From positions 55,263,048-55,327,047 of the forward strand of contig CM055311.2 in the NCBI GenBank assembly GCA_029255685.2: DNA of 64,000 bases, given 5' to 3'. The notes beneath the pieces are model-generated. The model was not told where the DNA came from and did not search any database. It saw nothing but the letters and a program-made list of their open reading frames with translations. Source of the DNA: Silene conica (taxonomy: Eukaryota > Streptophyta > Magnoliopsida > Caryophyllales > Caryophyllaceae). Below, piece by piece: positions 34,824 through 46,682 of the stretch; the stretch's first letter is position 1, and every line of letters starts with the position of its first letter. A program made the translations under genes and the position numbers.

Positions 34824-36255
34824 ATGTCTAGCCGTGATCAAGGTGGGAAGCGCGCACGCACTTCGGGTACAAGCACTTCTAGAGGACGTGTCTCTAGGAC
34901 GCGAGGTTTGGCGGTGCAGGACACAGATAGTTTACCAAACTATCCGCAAATCACTTTCAGCTCTCCGGCCCAGAAGGCCCGATTCCTCCATCTCACCGCC
35001 TACTGCGTGGTAGTGGCAACCCGTTTCCTTTCTGTTCCAGCCTTGCATGCTTTGGGATGCCACGACGAGGTAGTATCTTTGCTCATTGGGACCGGGTTTG
35101 CAGGACTCGTCACCATGGACGAGATCACCTACCGCCTTCTCACTCTTGAGTTCTTTTCCTCCTTCACCTCTGATTCAGGGGCACTTCACTCCGGCTATGA
35201 TAATTTTTGTATCTCTTTTCGCATGTTCAATGAAACATATGCTTTGACTTTAACCCAATTTGCTCAAATTTTGGGTCTGTCTTCTGAGGCTCTTACTGAT
35301 GACCCCACGGGGTCGTATTCTGATTTGTGGTCCTGTATGTCTGATTCCAGCGATGTGAAGAAGAAAAACAGTACCATCCACCTTCCCACCCCCCGTTATT
35401 TTTTGCGTCTGTTGGCCAACACTGTTTTCGGCCGCAAAGAGTCTCAAAATGTTAACACCATTGAGCTCTCCATTTTGTCTGGTTATCTTAACATCAGACG
35501 TACGGGTCAGCAGTTCTACAACACTACTTATTTGGTCGCCTCTCACTTCGTGTCGGTGGGCGAGGGAACTTCACTGACTACTATCGTTTGTGGTGGGCTA
35601 GTCACTCGATTAGCCCGCTCCTTTGTACCCCAGTTCCCTCGCTATGAGGATGCGGTCGACCCTCTCTCCCGGTACATGGACATGGCTTATGTCAGGTCCG
35701 TGCGTTGGGTAAACAGGAGAGACTATTGGAAGATAGACACCTATCTCAGTGACCGCATCCCCATCACCATGGCTCCCACTATGCTTCCCCTCTCTAATGT
35801 TGTAGGGGAGCCCCGACCACTACTCCCGTCTTACCGCCTCCCGCTTAGGGGAGGCACTTCTAGAGGTTTCAGGGCCCCTGCTCCCGGTGGCCACCATACC
35901 ACATCTGGGACGGGGGTACCCATCTGATTTCACTGCTCCTCCTAATGTTTATGTTCCTCCTTTTGTTGATGACAGATCTATGCCACAAATGATGGCGAGT
36001 CTTTGCAGGCAGTTCAGCCAAAAACAGCTGAACGATAGTCTCTTCCAATACCCGGTTTACAGGGAGTATGCCACACAAGGTAGGCTCCCAACCGGCCCAT
36101 GGACTCACCCCACCTGGTACACACCTCTCGCAGGCGGTCGTGACCACGGTGAAGCTTCAGGCTCTGCCTCAGGAACAGGAGTAGGGTCTGAGGAGGATGG
36201 CGATGAGGGGGAAGGAGAAGAGGACCCTGAGCCGTTTTACGACTCAGAGGGCTAG
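34824..36255 (+). pseudogene. Athila-1 env-like / ATHILA ORF-1 family protein, one frameshift
   Basis: Downstream reading frame of Athila elements, of uncertain function and sometimes called env-like. The ATG at 34824 (MSSRDQGGKRARTSG) follows a predicted acceptor. The basic N-terminus leads into the family core: MDEITYRLLTLEFFSSF, FRMFNETYALTLTQFAQILGL, YFLRLLANTVFGRKES and IVCGGLVTRLARSF. Frame +1 is needed from about 35890 to reach the acidic C-terminus (EEDGDEGEGEEDPEPFYDSEG), stop at 36253. The first frame ends at 35927. No clear signal peptide or membrane span was seen in the core. Confidence 0.8.
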
Positions 36256-38924
36256 GGACATGCTTAACCTTACCCTCTTTGGGGTTCGGTTTGGGGAGGT
36301 CCCCCTTGATTGGCTCGATTTGGAGAGGTCCACATTTACTTTGTAAGTGTTTTCCTCCCTTAGATTTCCAATTTTCCCCTCTAGATTTCCAGTTTTTCCC
36401 TCCTTCCTCCTTAGACTCTTTTTGTAGTTTTTAGTCTTTTTCTTTTTCCTTTCTTTGTTTGCTTCTTTTCCACCTACCCCCATCCCTATGTTGTGGTTAT
36501 ATGCTGATGAGCACAATGGGGGCATTGTGCGTTTTGGTTTGGGGAGGGTGTTTGCATACTCCTTTGTGAGTATGCAATTGTTTTTGTGTCTTTTGTTTTT
36601 CATACCTTTAGGTATTTTTCTTGTTTTCATCCTCTCTTGTCGCGTGTTCTTCCCTGTCGCGCATTCTTCTCTGTCTTAAGTTTTTAGGTCGAGTCGGAAC
36701 GGATAAATACAATTTATGCCTCACATATCACATATTGCTTTGCCTTGCATTTTTCAAAAATTTTCAAGCTAGTCTTTTGCATTATCTACGAGTTTTTGTT
36801 GATTTCATGCTAAATTATTAGACTTGACTCTCTTCTTGGCAAGCTACTACATATTCTAAGGATTAGAGCTTAATAAATCGGTGACATCCATGACCGATTT
36901 CATATAGGTTTGTGAGTAGTTTCTCCTCTTGAGGCATGTTACATCAATATGCATAAACATGAATTTTGTCTTCTTAATACCTGTATGCATTCGGGTTGTG
37001 GTTTGTTGACACATGTGGTAGAGGTACCCCTTTCTCATTATTCCCATTATCCTCACATAGCCAAAATGAATTCTTTTACCCATTTGCTACATTCAAAAAA
37101 ATTGCCTACCCTAGCCGAGCTAGTAAATTAGTGATGGGACTATTTTTCTTGCCATCCTTTGGTTTATGCTTCATTGATAATTTTTGATTTTGGGAGAATG
37201 ATAAATAAAAAAGAAAAAAAAAAACAAAAGAGACACGAAAAAAAAAACGAAACAGCCTGTTTTCAAGGCTGGTCGGTTAGACCTGGCAAACGGGTCATTC
37301 GATTCAGTTTCGGATCAGTTTCATTCGGATCGGGTTATGTCGGTTTACCTTTATTTTCGATTTCAGTTCGGTTCAATTCAGGTTGGAATCAATTTTCGCT
37401 TTTAATCGGTTGTAAATATTTCGGGTCAGTTCAGGTTCGAGTCAGGTTAATTTCGGAACAGATGAGATTCGGGTCGGGTCAATATCAGAACAGATGAGAT
37501 TCGATTCGGGCCATATTCGGATCGAATGTCAAGGGATTAATATTGGATTATATTTATATATTAAATATTTCGATTTTGTTTTTGATATAATTTTGAGATT
37601 TTTGTCCGATAATATTTCAAATTCTTTTAATAGTAATATAATTTGATTCTACATTTGTTTTTCTTATCTATTTTTTTTATAATTATTGATATATTATATA
37701 TACAAATCTTTGAGGCACAGAGCACCATATATTTTGTAAAGATGGAAAGGATATCTCATTTCGGTAAGAAGATCTCTAATTATCCCTAATTAATTAATGA
37801 AATTTCCAGATTTTGCGCTTTAAATCTTTGATTAGTTATTTTGTTCATCTAAATCTCTTTTGTCAGATTCTTTTTTATCATTTCGATTGAAATTGCAGTC
37901 AAATATGGTAAAAAAATTGATTTTGCCTCCAAAAATTGACGAACTAATTATATTTTGCCTTCAAAAATTGTAGATTCTCAAATTATTTTACCGCCAACCA
38001 TCATTTTACCCGCCAATATAAAAATATGTATATAAATAATTAATTTTTTTTTCCTTTTTTTGACAAACGACAATTACTACATTCGGGTAATTTCGGGTTT
38101 TGGTTGAATTTCGGTCATCGTTAAGCAGGTTGAAAACGGTTCGGGTCTGTTTCGATTCGGGTCAAACCAGTTCAGATTGAAACAGTTCAGGTTTATTCGA
38201 TCTCGGGTCTATTTCGGATATTACAAATTCAGTTCAATTCCGAATCAGTTCAGGTCGATTCAGGTTTCGGGGTGAAGTTCAGTTATACCTTTCGGATGTA
38301 CGGTCAGGGTTGGAAGAATTGTGATTTTTGCTCCAAAACTTTGAGCATTGGCATGTATGAAAAAAAAAAAGAGAAAAAAAAAAGAAAGCAATAAGAAGTG
38401 ATCTTATAGTATGGATAGACGGATGTTAGCTCGGTTTAACCCCTCTTCCCATAACTTATTTTAAACCCCTTCTTACCTTTAGCCTCACAATTCCAAATTT
38501 GCCTCGGCATGTGTCATGGTTATTTAGTGTGGGAATGCATATGTATGGTTGTAGAGATTCTATTCATGTTAGATTGCAGGCATGTTCTTACGGGTCGTAG
38601 ATAGGTGAGAGTCTTTGCTTTTATTTATCTTCTTATCTTTCACATATACATTTGACCCTTTGCTTTCATGAGTGTCTCGAGCGTACCGCGAGAGTCCAAT
38701 TAGAATGAGTCTTGCAAGGTCGAAATTTTAGCATGCTTTTCCAACATGACTAACTCGTTTTGCTCTTGACATTATGTTTGATTATAGTTGAAGGATGCAT
38801 TAAATTGGTTAAGCATAGTGTTGTGTTTGGTTGTGAAAAGTATGAAATCCGTTCCATTAGAAGTTTTATTTCTTTTGAGTCTTAGTGCTTGCTTGAGGAC
38901 AAGCAAGGTTTGGTTTGGGGAGTT
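36256..38924. other. Athila-1 3' non-coding region with a possible insertion
   Basis: No gene recognised. From about 37265 to 38300 the sequence changes character: many CGGTT/CGGGT/CAGTTCAGG words on both edges around an AT-rich core, suggesting an inserted element, though matching termini and target duplication were not found. The last part (38850-38924) has the AGGACAAGCAAGGTTTGG word seen before Athila LTRs. Confidence 0.6.
38911..38924 (+). promoter_or_regulatory. purine-rich tract before Athila-1 3' LTR
   Basis: TGGTTTGGGGAGTT immediately precedes the LTR start TGATACG, in the position where plus-strand synthesis is primed. The - strand equivalent in the second Athila is GCTTGGGGGAATT. 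Confidence 0.65.
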
Positions 38925-40255
38925 TGATACGTGCCTATTTTATGCATTTTATTTACTCTTTTGGCACGTATTTTCTTACACTTTCGTGACTTTTAGTTGC
39001 TTTTTCTCCCGAAACGGTTTACTTTGGCATTTCTATGTTTTATATGTAGGAATACGCGGAAGTGAGCAAAACCAAGCCTTATTTGCCTTTAGGAAGCTGT
39101 TTTGAGTACTAATATGGAGCAAGGATCCGGATGGTGCATTCAAGTATTGTTATCGGGCCAGATCAAAGCTGAAAATAACGAGAAGCGGTCGACCGACCTG
39201 CAATATAGGTCGACCGACCGATGTCCAGTTCGCAGAAAGGCCCAGTTCACAGAAGCCCAAATTCGCATGAAATAAACCCGCATCGCCAGAATCGGTCGAC
39301 CGACCGAAAATATAGGTCGACCGACCACCAGCTGTTTCGGGACTTCTGTTTTCTTATTTTTTATTTTTCCTAATCTTGTAATAATTCTTATTTAAGGAGA
39401 CCTAGACTCTTCAATTAGGTTAAGCAATTTTATGAAGCAAGATATTCCTTAGAAAGAACCTCTTTTATTTTACCAAGTACTCTAAGTTTTGAAGAACTCC
39501 ATTGTTAGATTTTGATACCAAGCTTTCATCTTTATTCTTAGATTTTCCATTCAAGTCGTAAGTTTGTCACAATTAATCTTTCCTTTTAATTCAATCTTGT
39601 TATTCATATTGTTGTTATTTTCTTATTTCATGTTTTCCCTTTTATTGTCATCTTTAATTATGTTCATCCCTTCGATTTTCTTAGTAATTGTTAGTTCCAT
39701 AATTAAAAGTATGCATAGCTAATTCTTGTGGTTGGGAATTAGGGGAACCATGATAAAGACTTGACTTTGATAAGTTTGATGATTAAATTACCAATCCCCC
39801 ATTGTTGTTGGTGAACTAATCCTTAGGATTGAAAGATTACTAGGATTAGTTTAACAACAACTTTGGGATCGCCCTTGAACGAAAGTTTAGTGCTTTTGTA
39901 GGAACCCTAAGACCGTAAGGATTGGGTAGAATATTGACCTAAAGGTTTATTCTTTGTTCCTTGGGATTGTGTTATTTGATTATTTTACCTTTCATTGACT
40001 TGTTTTGACCATGGGGAACCAAAGTTCCTAATCTCCTTTTTATCTTATTTTAATTTTCTTGTTAGTTTGCTACCTTAGTCGTTAGTTTAAATCTCAAATC
40101 AAAACCCCACTTTTTTTGGTTACTTGCAATAGACTTTAAATTTACAAACATAATTAACCTTGTCTCTCTGTGGTTCGACCCTTGACTTATCCTATCTAAG
40201 TTTAAGCTGAGGTTTTATAAATCTTATCTTTGACACCCCTCAACGACGGGTGTCA
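38925..40255 (+). repeat. 3' LTR of Athila-1
   Basis: 1331 bp, the same length as the 5' LTR and differing at about five positions (for example G/A at the TGAGCAAAACC word near 39064 and T/A at CTTAGTCG near 40077). TAAAC follows at 40256-40260. Confidence 0.95.
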
Positions 40256-40260
40256 TAAAC

Positions 40261-41403
40261 CTTATTGAAACCGTAGGAGTGAAAGTTGTTACTTCTTTGG
40301 AACCTTTTCTTTGGGATGTATATTGTTGGTAAGTGGTTGAAACCAGAGGATTTAAGAGTTGCTACCTTAGTAAGATCTTGGTTTGAATGTTCATTGTGGT
40401 AATAAAATTTGGGAATTTTTTTATATCGAGCCTTGTGGAATAGGTTTGCTAGGATCGAACCGTTAAAATTTAAGGTTATAGGATGATGAATACCATATCT
40501 TGGGTTTCGAGGTTCGTTATTGTTATGGTAATAGAATCCCGGTTCAGAGTGTTGGAAGACTTCTTGTTGAGGAATACCTTGTTCTGTGGATGAGATAATG
40601 ATAAGAGGGATCGTGAAACCTTTGAGAGTCTATAGATCACTTGAAATTGCCCTGCTAGGGATATATTGGGAATCGTGTAACGATGCTTTGATTATGGATC
40701 GAGTGATTAGTGACCCCATGTTTAGCAAGAGTTACTGTTTTCCTTGACCTCTAACCTGGTTGTTTCATTCCTTCGATCCTTCCTTGTACGTTCTGTCAGC
40801 TGTGAAACTAGGAACTCGTAATCCTTCGTGTCGAAGGTAATCTCTATGACTGTTTCTGCGCTCCCAGCGACTGTTTTTGAAATTCGTTTCCCTATTGTTG
40901 ACTCTAAATTTGCTGTTTTTGGAAAATCTTACTGCTTTTGGAGTTGGAAACTACTTTCTCTTCCGTTGGAGGTAACCTTTTTTCATTTTTACAATTTTAC
41001 TCTTTCAAGAATTTGAGAATAAAAGTTAATTTTGAAGGAAACCTGGTTTGAAAGAGCCGAATGTTTTACAACTTTGAGGGATTTCAGCGTTGATTGCCAC
41101 TGGAACTTGTTATTGGAGACGTCTGATAACCTGTGCTGTGCTTATCAACACCGAATCAATCTAAATTTTCAATTTTGTCTGATTTAAATTTGGGACTTGT
41201 CTCAGATTTGGAATGTCGGACTCTTGAATACGTAACGAGAATCCCAATGTCCACTGACAGAGACTGGTGCCTTAAAATCTTTTTCTTCTGGGAAATTTTT
41301 GAAAGATAAAGTTTTGGGTTACCATAACCCAGGTAGTACGTTTTGGTAGTTAAGGTTATTTTCGTACTTACTTCTGTTTTCAAGTTTCGAGGACGAAACT
41401 TTT
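40261..41403. other. LARD internal region, right part, non-coding
   Basis: Continues LARD internal sequence after Athila-1. No coding motif recognised. Its end carries AGTTTCGAGGACGAAACTTT, a word typical of the 3' end of Tekay/Del-type chromoviruses. Confidence 0.65.
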
Positions 41404-41419
41404 TGAAAGATGGGGTGAT
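41404..41419 (+). promoter_or_regulatory. purine-rich tract before LARD 3' LTR
   Basis: TGAAAGATGGGGTGAT lies directly upstream of TGTAACATCCC at 41420; position and composition fit a plus-strand primer. Confidence 0.65.
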
Positions 41420-44295
41420 TGTAACATCCCAATATTTCGGGATTCGGAAGTTTAAAGATTTTAAGTTCAAGTTCGAGAAATAATTTATATTTCGTAATTC
41501 TTGGTATTTCATTTAAATAACCGATTAATTTATGTGGGAATATTTAAAAGGATTTAAATAAGATTTTAATTAATTGCGTAATTTACGTCTTAGCAATTTA
41601 ATTTCATAGTCCGGAAATATTTATATCGTCTTAAGTTTATAGTTACCTTAAGTCGGTGTTTTTAGCTTAAACCGTCTTAAAACTTGTCATATGGGCCTAA
41701 CTTGTTAATGGACCCATTTTCCTTCTTTTTCCTCACAAAACCCTAACCCCACCATCTTCTACCTCGCTCCTTCATTTCATTTTTCAGATTTGTAACAAAC
41801 ACCATTTTAGTTTTCTCCTCCAAACCTTAAAACTCTCATAAAATCCTCATTTCTTATCCGATTGAGACGATTTTCGCGGCCACGGATTCCTCTTCTCTCC
41901 CTCCATCTTTCTAGGTAAGTTTTTACCCAAAATAATTCCATCTTATAATCTGGCCGTGACTCTAAGGTCACGTTTTTCGAGATTTAAGGGGTTTGTTGTG
42001 TTCCTAGTGCGGACTTGGACAAAAGGAGCAGCTTGGAGTCGGATTCATGTTGGTTTAAGAAGCTAAAAGGTGACAATAATGAGATAACTCGGCCTTTGTG
42101 TGAATATTAGCACTCTTGTTGTGATTCTTGTGTTAGTTTCTGATTTTTATTAATGTTCATTGTTCAAAGGACTTAGTAACATGTTTAGGATGTCTAATAT
42201 GTGAAGAATTCATGCTTTAAGATGTTGTTATATGTTCTTAAGTTCATTTTCAGTTTTTCACATTTTGCGACGGATACTTGTTAAATTCGTTTGAGGATTG
42301 TTATGGGACTTGTTTGCTGCTAGATAGGTTGTATTTGATGATTAGTAATGTTGGGTAAACATCATGTGTAGCAATTTTGAAGTTTGTATGTCGATTTATG
42401 AAGTTTTCAAACATATTGCGATTTGCGAAATTTCGTTACAGGCTCTCTGAGCCGGTCGACCGACCGGCCGCCGGTCAACCGGCTGGGAGTGCGTATTGTG
42501 TGTTTTTCGTAATTTTGAGAAATTGGCCTTGGACTGCCAGCCGGCCGACCGGCTGCCTGCCGACCGGCTGGTAGTCAATTGGTATTGTGTTGCTTTGCGA
42601 AAACTTAAGAAGAAAGGGAGCCCAGCCGGCAGACCGGCCGCCTGCCAGCCGGCTGAGAGTGCATATGGGTTGGTTTACGAAATAGAGAAGGCTAGGGAAA
42701 TGGAGTCCCAGCCGGCCGACCGGCTGCCTATCCCTGAAGGCTGTTTTATGGTTTTCGATCGTAACTTTTAAACGGTTGATCGGTTTTAATTGAAATTCGT
42801 TTTGTATACCCGTGACATGTATTTGAGGTCCCCTGTGTGCGGGCAACACTATATTGGGTTCGGGAATGGAGTAAGGATAGAGACCCCCCGGTCGGGTAAC
42901 CGAAAGGGAAACCGGCTCTCCCTCGTCTTAGTTCTCGGGATCAATTAAGTGTTGATTAGAGGTTTAAGAAGTTAGAACTATAGGTTAGTTTCTACCTTTG
43001 GATGTTAGTGGTTACATTGGTTGTCGCGTGGTGGGATATGTGTTAAGCTCACCTCTGGACCCACTACGTGTTTTATATGTCGCGTGACGGGATATGTGTT
43101 AAGTTCACCTCTGGACCCGTTACGTGTTTTGCTTGTGGCGTGTCAGGATATGTGTTAAGCTCACCTCTGGACCTGACACGTGATCGGTTGTCGTACACGG
43201 GATATGTGTTAAGCTCACCTCTGGACCCGTTGTGCGATAGCTGTGTATTGGGATATGTGTTAAGCTCACCTCTGGACCCAATACTTGTTTGTAGCATTGG
43301 GATATGTGTTAAGCTCACCTCTGGACCCTTTGCTTATGAATGTATGTTGGGATATGTGTTAAGCTCACCTCTGGACCCGACATTTGTTTGTAGTGGGATA
43401 TGTGTTAAGCTCACCTCTGGACCCATTACTGAATTGTGATTAGGGATATGTGTTAAGCTCACCTCTGGACCCTTCTCTCGAATTGTATGTATAGGGATAT
43501 GTGTTAAGTTCACCTCTGGACCCTTTACTTGATTTGCATGTTGGGATACGTGTTAAGTTCACCTCTGGACCCGACATTGTTTGGTAGTGGGATATGTGTT
43601 AAGTTCACCTCTGGACCCATTGCCAGTGCTTATGTTATATCTGCTTGTCTAGGTTGGTACAGTGTCAGATATGCATGATGAAGTTGATGTTTATATTGTT
43701 TGAGATATAGTTTGTTCATCCAAGGCATTGGATGAATCTATGATCAGTTTCATAAATAGTCTGATTGAAAGACCCCCCGACTGGGTAACCAGTAGGGAAA
43801 CCGACTCTCCTTCCTAACGGTTTATGAAGTTGGTTGAGAGCCGTGCACTAGAGTTTGCATGATAATATGAGATCAGTTGATGAGATGTTTATGCTTCACA
43901 TGTTGATATATGTTGGAGTATTCTGTATTGTTTTATGTGTTACGTGTTGTCACAAAAGGTGGCTAGGAGAACTCTAGTCACTCCCCACTGATTGTGGCGT
44001 ACATGTTTACATGTATGTAGGTACATGACAGGTGGTTGGCAGAGGGTTGCATGGAGCTAGCGAGCGATGATCCTATTCATCGATTGACTTACACGTTTAC
44101 GTTAGCTAGACTTAGTTTACATTTCAGTTGAGTGCCTGTAGGGATGTACCATCCCAGGCTGTTTGTATATGTATTTTACTTTCAGTTACAGTTTTTAATT
44201 CACCTCGCATGTTAGTTATGTTAAAAAGTTTTAATTCCGCTGCATTTTTAGTACTTTTGTATGTTTATATTTCCACTTTCGCGAGGGGTTTTACA
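41420..44295 (+). repeat. 3' LTR of the LARD-like element
   Basis: Direct copy of 21470-24434 with about 18-19 substitutions and an 89-bp gap near 42726, where two CCGG-type repeats have collapsed into one. The 12-unit array (43026-43621) and both GTAA-loop hairpins are retained. Confidence 0.95.
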
Positions 44296-44300
44296 GTGCC
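44296..44300. repeat. target-site duplication GTGCC (right copy of LARD insertion)
   Basis: Second copy of the GTGCC found at 21465-21469; MULE transposase coding sequence resumes immediately. Confidence 0.95.
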
Positions 44301-44948
44301 ACTCCACATAATTAGCAGCAACTGCTAGAGCCAAAAGTTGTTGAGCGGGATTCGTACTTCCTCTCATCTCAGGCCGAACCTTGTTCGCCTCGCTATAAAT
44401 TTGCCCGCTTGTTGGTTGGGGTTTATCCGGGGTTCTTTGATGAAGACCGTTCTTGATATCCCTCGGCGGAATCGATGCCTGGACTTGTTGCCTCACGAAT
44501 TCTTTCTCTTGCGCATCTAAACCAGCAAAATGTTTATCCCCATCCTTATAGTTTGATACTTCGTGGTTGTGATATCGACCATCCGGAGAAGTAAGAATGT
44601 ACCAAACAATCGTCGGCTTCCCATCTACAACATGGGCGTACTCCTGCACGGCTCGAATCCTAAACAAACATTCGCACTTAGCCGACCCTGTCTTACTAGG
44701 ATTCTCCGGTTTCTCAGGATCGATCTTCTTTCTGGTTCGGCCGTACCTTGAACATCGAAAGTATGACCCGAGCAACTCCGGTTGTCTAAGATTTTTAGCC
44801 CCATTTGTTGCTTTTACAAAAGCAAAACCGTTATCGTAAGCTATTTTCTGAGCCCAGTCAAACGCCTCATCCCGACTTTCAAAAGATGAAACCGTCTCAA
44901 ATAGGTGGTTGTAATTAACCTCATTTCCACCAAACTCCTCAAACGAAT
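44301..44948 (-). pseudogene. MULE transposase, N-terminal part (FAR1-like DNA-binding region)
   Basis: N-terminal half of the transposase interrupted at the GTGCC target site. The - strand exon begins after a plausible acceptor (AACAG at 44949-44953 reversed) and reads FVEEFGGNEVNYNHLFE, FESRDEAFDWAQKIAYDNGFAFV, then YFRCSRYGRTRKK and CECLFRIRA. This resembles the FAR1-type zinc-binding N-terminus of MULE transposases, with HNHEV-like YHNHEVSNY near 44570. It ends …NYVEWH at the duplication, directly continuing as VSDPDSKELNHVF at 21464. An upstream first exon is expected but was not identified before 45075. Confidence 0.82.
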
Positions 44949-46015
44949 CCTGTTAACACGCAAAATTGGTATTGGTTAGATTAAAAAATATTAAAAAACC
45001 TAAATTTATGTTAAAAACTTAATAAAATGACGGAAAAATAAGGGACTTGAAAATTGGCCGTCCTCACCGCGTATGTGTAATACCCCATATTTTAGCCTTG
45101 GTCAATGGCAGTCAAACCAAGTTTTATACAAGTATTTCTGGCCAGGCTAATCACACACCTACCAAAGATAAAAGTCCCTAGACTTGACTAACATACAAAT
45201 TAATGTAGATAGGGAAGAAGGGGTCGAACCACAGGGAGACGGGAATGTAATTGTGATTAGCTATGGAGAGAATTCTATCAAGGTTGGTCACAAGAATTTG
45301 GTTATGATTTGGATTAACTAAGGTAAAACAGTAATGACAAATGAAGATGTAAACGATTATAGGGAAGAATCTAGGGGATTGGGGTTACACATGCATATAG
45401 GAGCTTAGTCATGTCAAATTAAAGAAATACATTGTCAATAGTTGATTAGGTTTATAAAAATTTCCTTTCGGTCTAGAGTTTAACCATAGATTGATTACCA
45501 ATTAGCTCTCGCGTACATTGGAACAAAATACTATAACATGCCATGCCTAATTCTATCCCGACTTTCGATCTTAGGATAAGAACAACACAATTAACAATTA
45601 CGATTACGACTACAACTATCGATTGATCAAGTTCTATCCCGGCTTTCGATCTTAGGATGAGAATAATGATTTCTCAATAATCATGGTCAATAATCATGTA
45701 TTAATCAAATGGAACAAGCATGTATATAATCAACAATATGATAATGCAAAATCAATAATTTAACATGACCTAACAACTATTCTAGCATGGTTTCCCTCCC
45801 CTAGATATAAAAACTACTCACACATGGTTTTGTGAGCTAGATTATCAATCCTATTAACTAAGATAGACATAATGACGATAACGAAATAAAACCGTAAAGA
45901 AAGATAATACCGGAAATTAACGGAATAAGGACTCGGAATATGAAATGCGAATAGCTTCGGGAAATGCTTGAATAAACAAAGAACTATTTTTATAAAGAAA
46001 ATAAAGAAAGACTTA

Positions 46016-46415
46016 GGGTGTGTTTGGATACAATTTTAGGAGGGAAAGGGAGGGGAGGGAAAAGGGAGGGGAGGTGAGGTGAGGGGAGGGAAGGGGAGGG
46101 GAAGGGAATTTTGGTTGTTTGGATAATAAAATTATTGGGAGGGAAATGGGAGGGGAAAAAAGGGACATGGTATAATGGATAGGGGATGTTATGGAATATG
46201 AATGAATAATTTAAAGGAGAGTCATTGTTTTCCTTCCAAATCTCACCTCCTTTGGAAAGAAAACTATTTGTTCTAAAGGAGGGAAAACACATCCTCCCAT
46301 TTCTTTCCCCCCTCATTTGTCCCCCCTCTAAAATTTGTATCCAAACAAGAGAAAACTCATCCCTCCCTTTCCCTCCCCTCCCTTTCCCTCCAAATCTCCC
46401 TATCCAAACACACCC
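46016..46415. mobile_element. Tourist-like (PIF/Harbinger) MITE
   Basis: 400 bp with perfect terminal inverted repeats GGGTGTGTTTGGAT / ATCCAAACACACCC, flanked by TTA on both sides (46013-46015 and 46416-46418), the expected 3-bp target. The interior is nearly a fold-back: a G/A-rich left half and a C/T-rich right half. No coding capacity. Confidence 0.85.
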
Positions 46416-46682
46416 TTAGAGTATTTCTTACAAGCTTAATGATGCTCAAAATGATTTCTAATCTAAAATTGATTCTAAGAATTGATCACTCCAAGATTAG
46501 ATGCTCCTCAAATGAATGAAATCAAGGGGTATATATAGTGATGAGGAGACGGGGTAGATTGCAGCCACCCCGGATCGGGGCAAGAACATGACGTATGCAT
46601 TCCTTGAATCTGGACCAAAAGACGCCTGATCAAAGCCACCCTGGTATACCGGGGCAGCCCACCCCGACCGGGGTGAAAACAC

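Larger units (their letters stand above)
26682..40255 (+). mobile_element. young Athila-like Ty3/gypsy retrotransposon (Athila-1), pol rearranged
   Basis: A complete two-LTR element of 13,574 bp with TAAAC duplications, a tRNA-Asp-type primer site, gag, protease-RT, an inverted RNase H-integrase segment, an env-like reading frame and a purine tract. The two 1331-bp LTRs have about five differences, so insertion was recent. gag-pol is split by a frameshift and pol by an internal inversion, so this copy cannot encode a continuous polyprotein. It is inserted in the LARD internal region. Confidence 0.93.
21470..44295 (+). mobile_element. non-autonomous LTR retrotransposon (LARD-like) with nested Athila
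   Basis: Two long direct LTRs (2965 and 2876 bp), GTGCC target duplications, a tRNA-Met-type primer site after the first LTR and a purine-rich tract before the second define the element. Its own internal DNA is only 24435-26681 plus 40261-41419 (about 3.4 kb) and contains no gag or pol. LTR start TGTAACATCCC, and the AGTTTCGAGGACGAAACTTT word before the 3' LTR, resemble Tekay/Del chromovirus termini. A related autonomous element probably supplies its proteins. About 18-19 single-base differences between LTRs make it older than the nested Athila copy. Confidence 0.88.
17041..45075. mobile_element. Mutator-like region carrying PMD and transposase genes (ends not found)
   Basis: The + strand PMD gene and - strand MULE transposase converge with only ~220 bp between them, as in PMD-carrying MULEs. 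The right side is cut by an Athila LTR at 45076 and the left terminal inverted repeat was not identified, so the borders given are only the outer limits of attributable sequence. Joint membership of the two genes in one element is inference. Confidence 0.45.

Noticed and set aside
46225..46419. Pro/Ser-rich open frames on both strands
   Set aside because: They are the C/T- and G/A-rich halves of the fold-back MITE.
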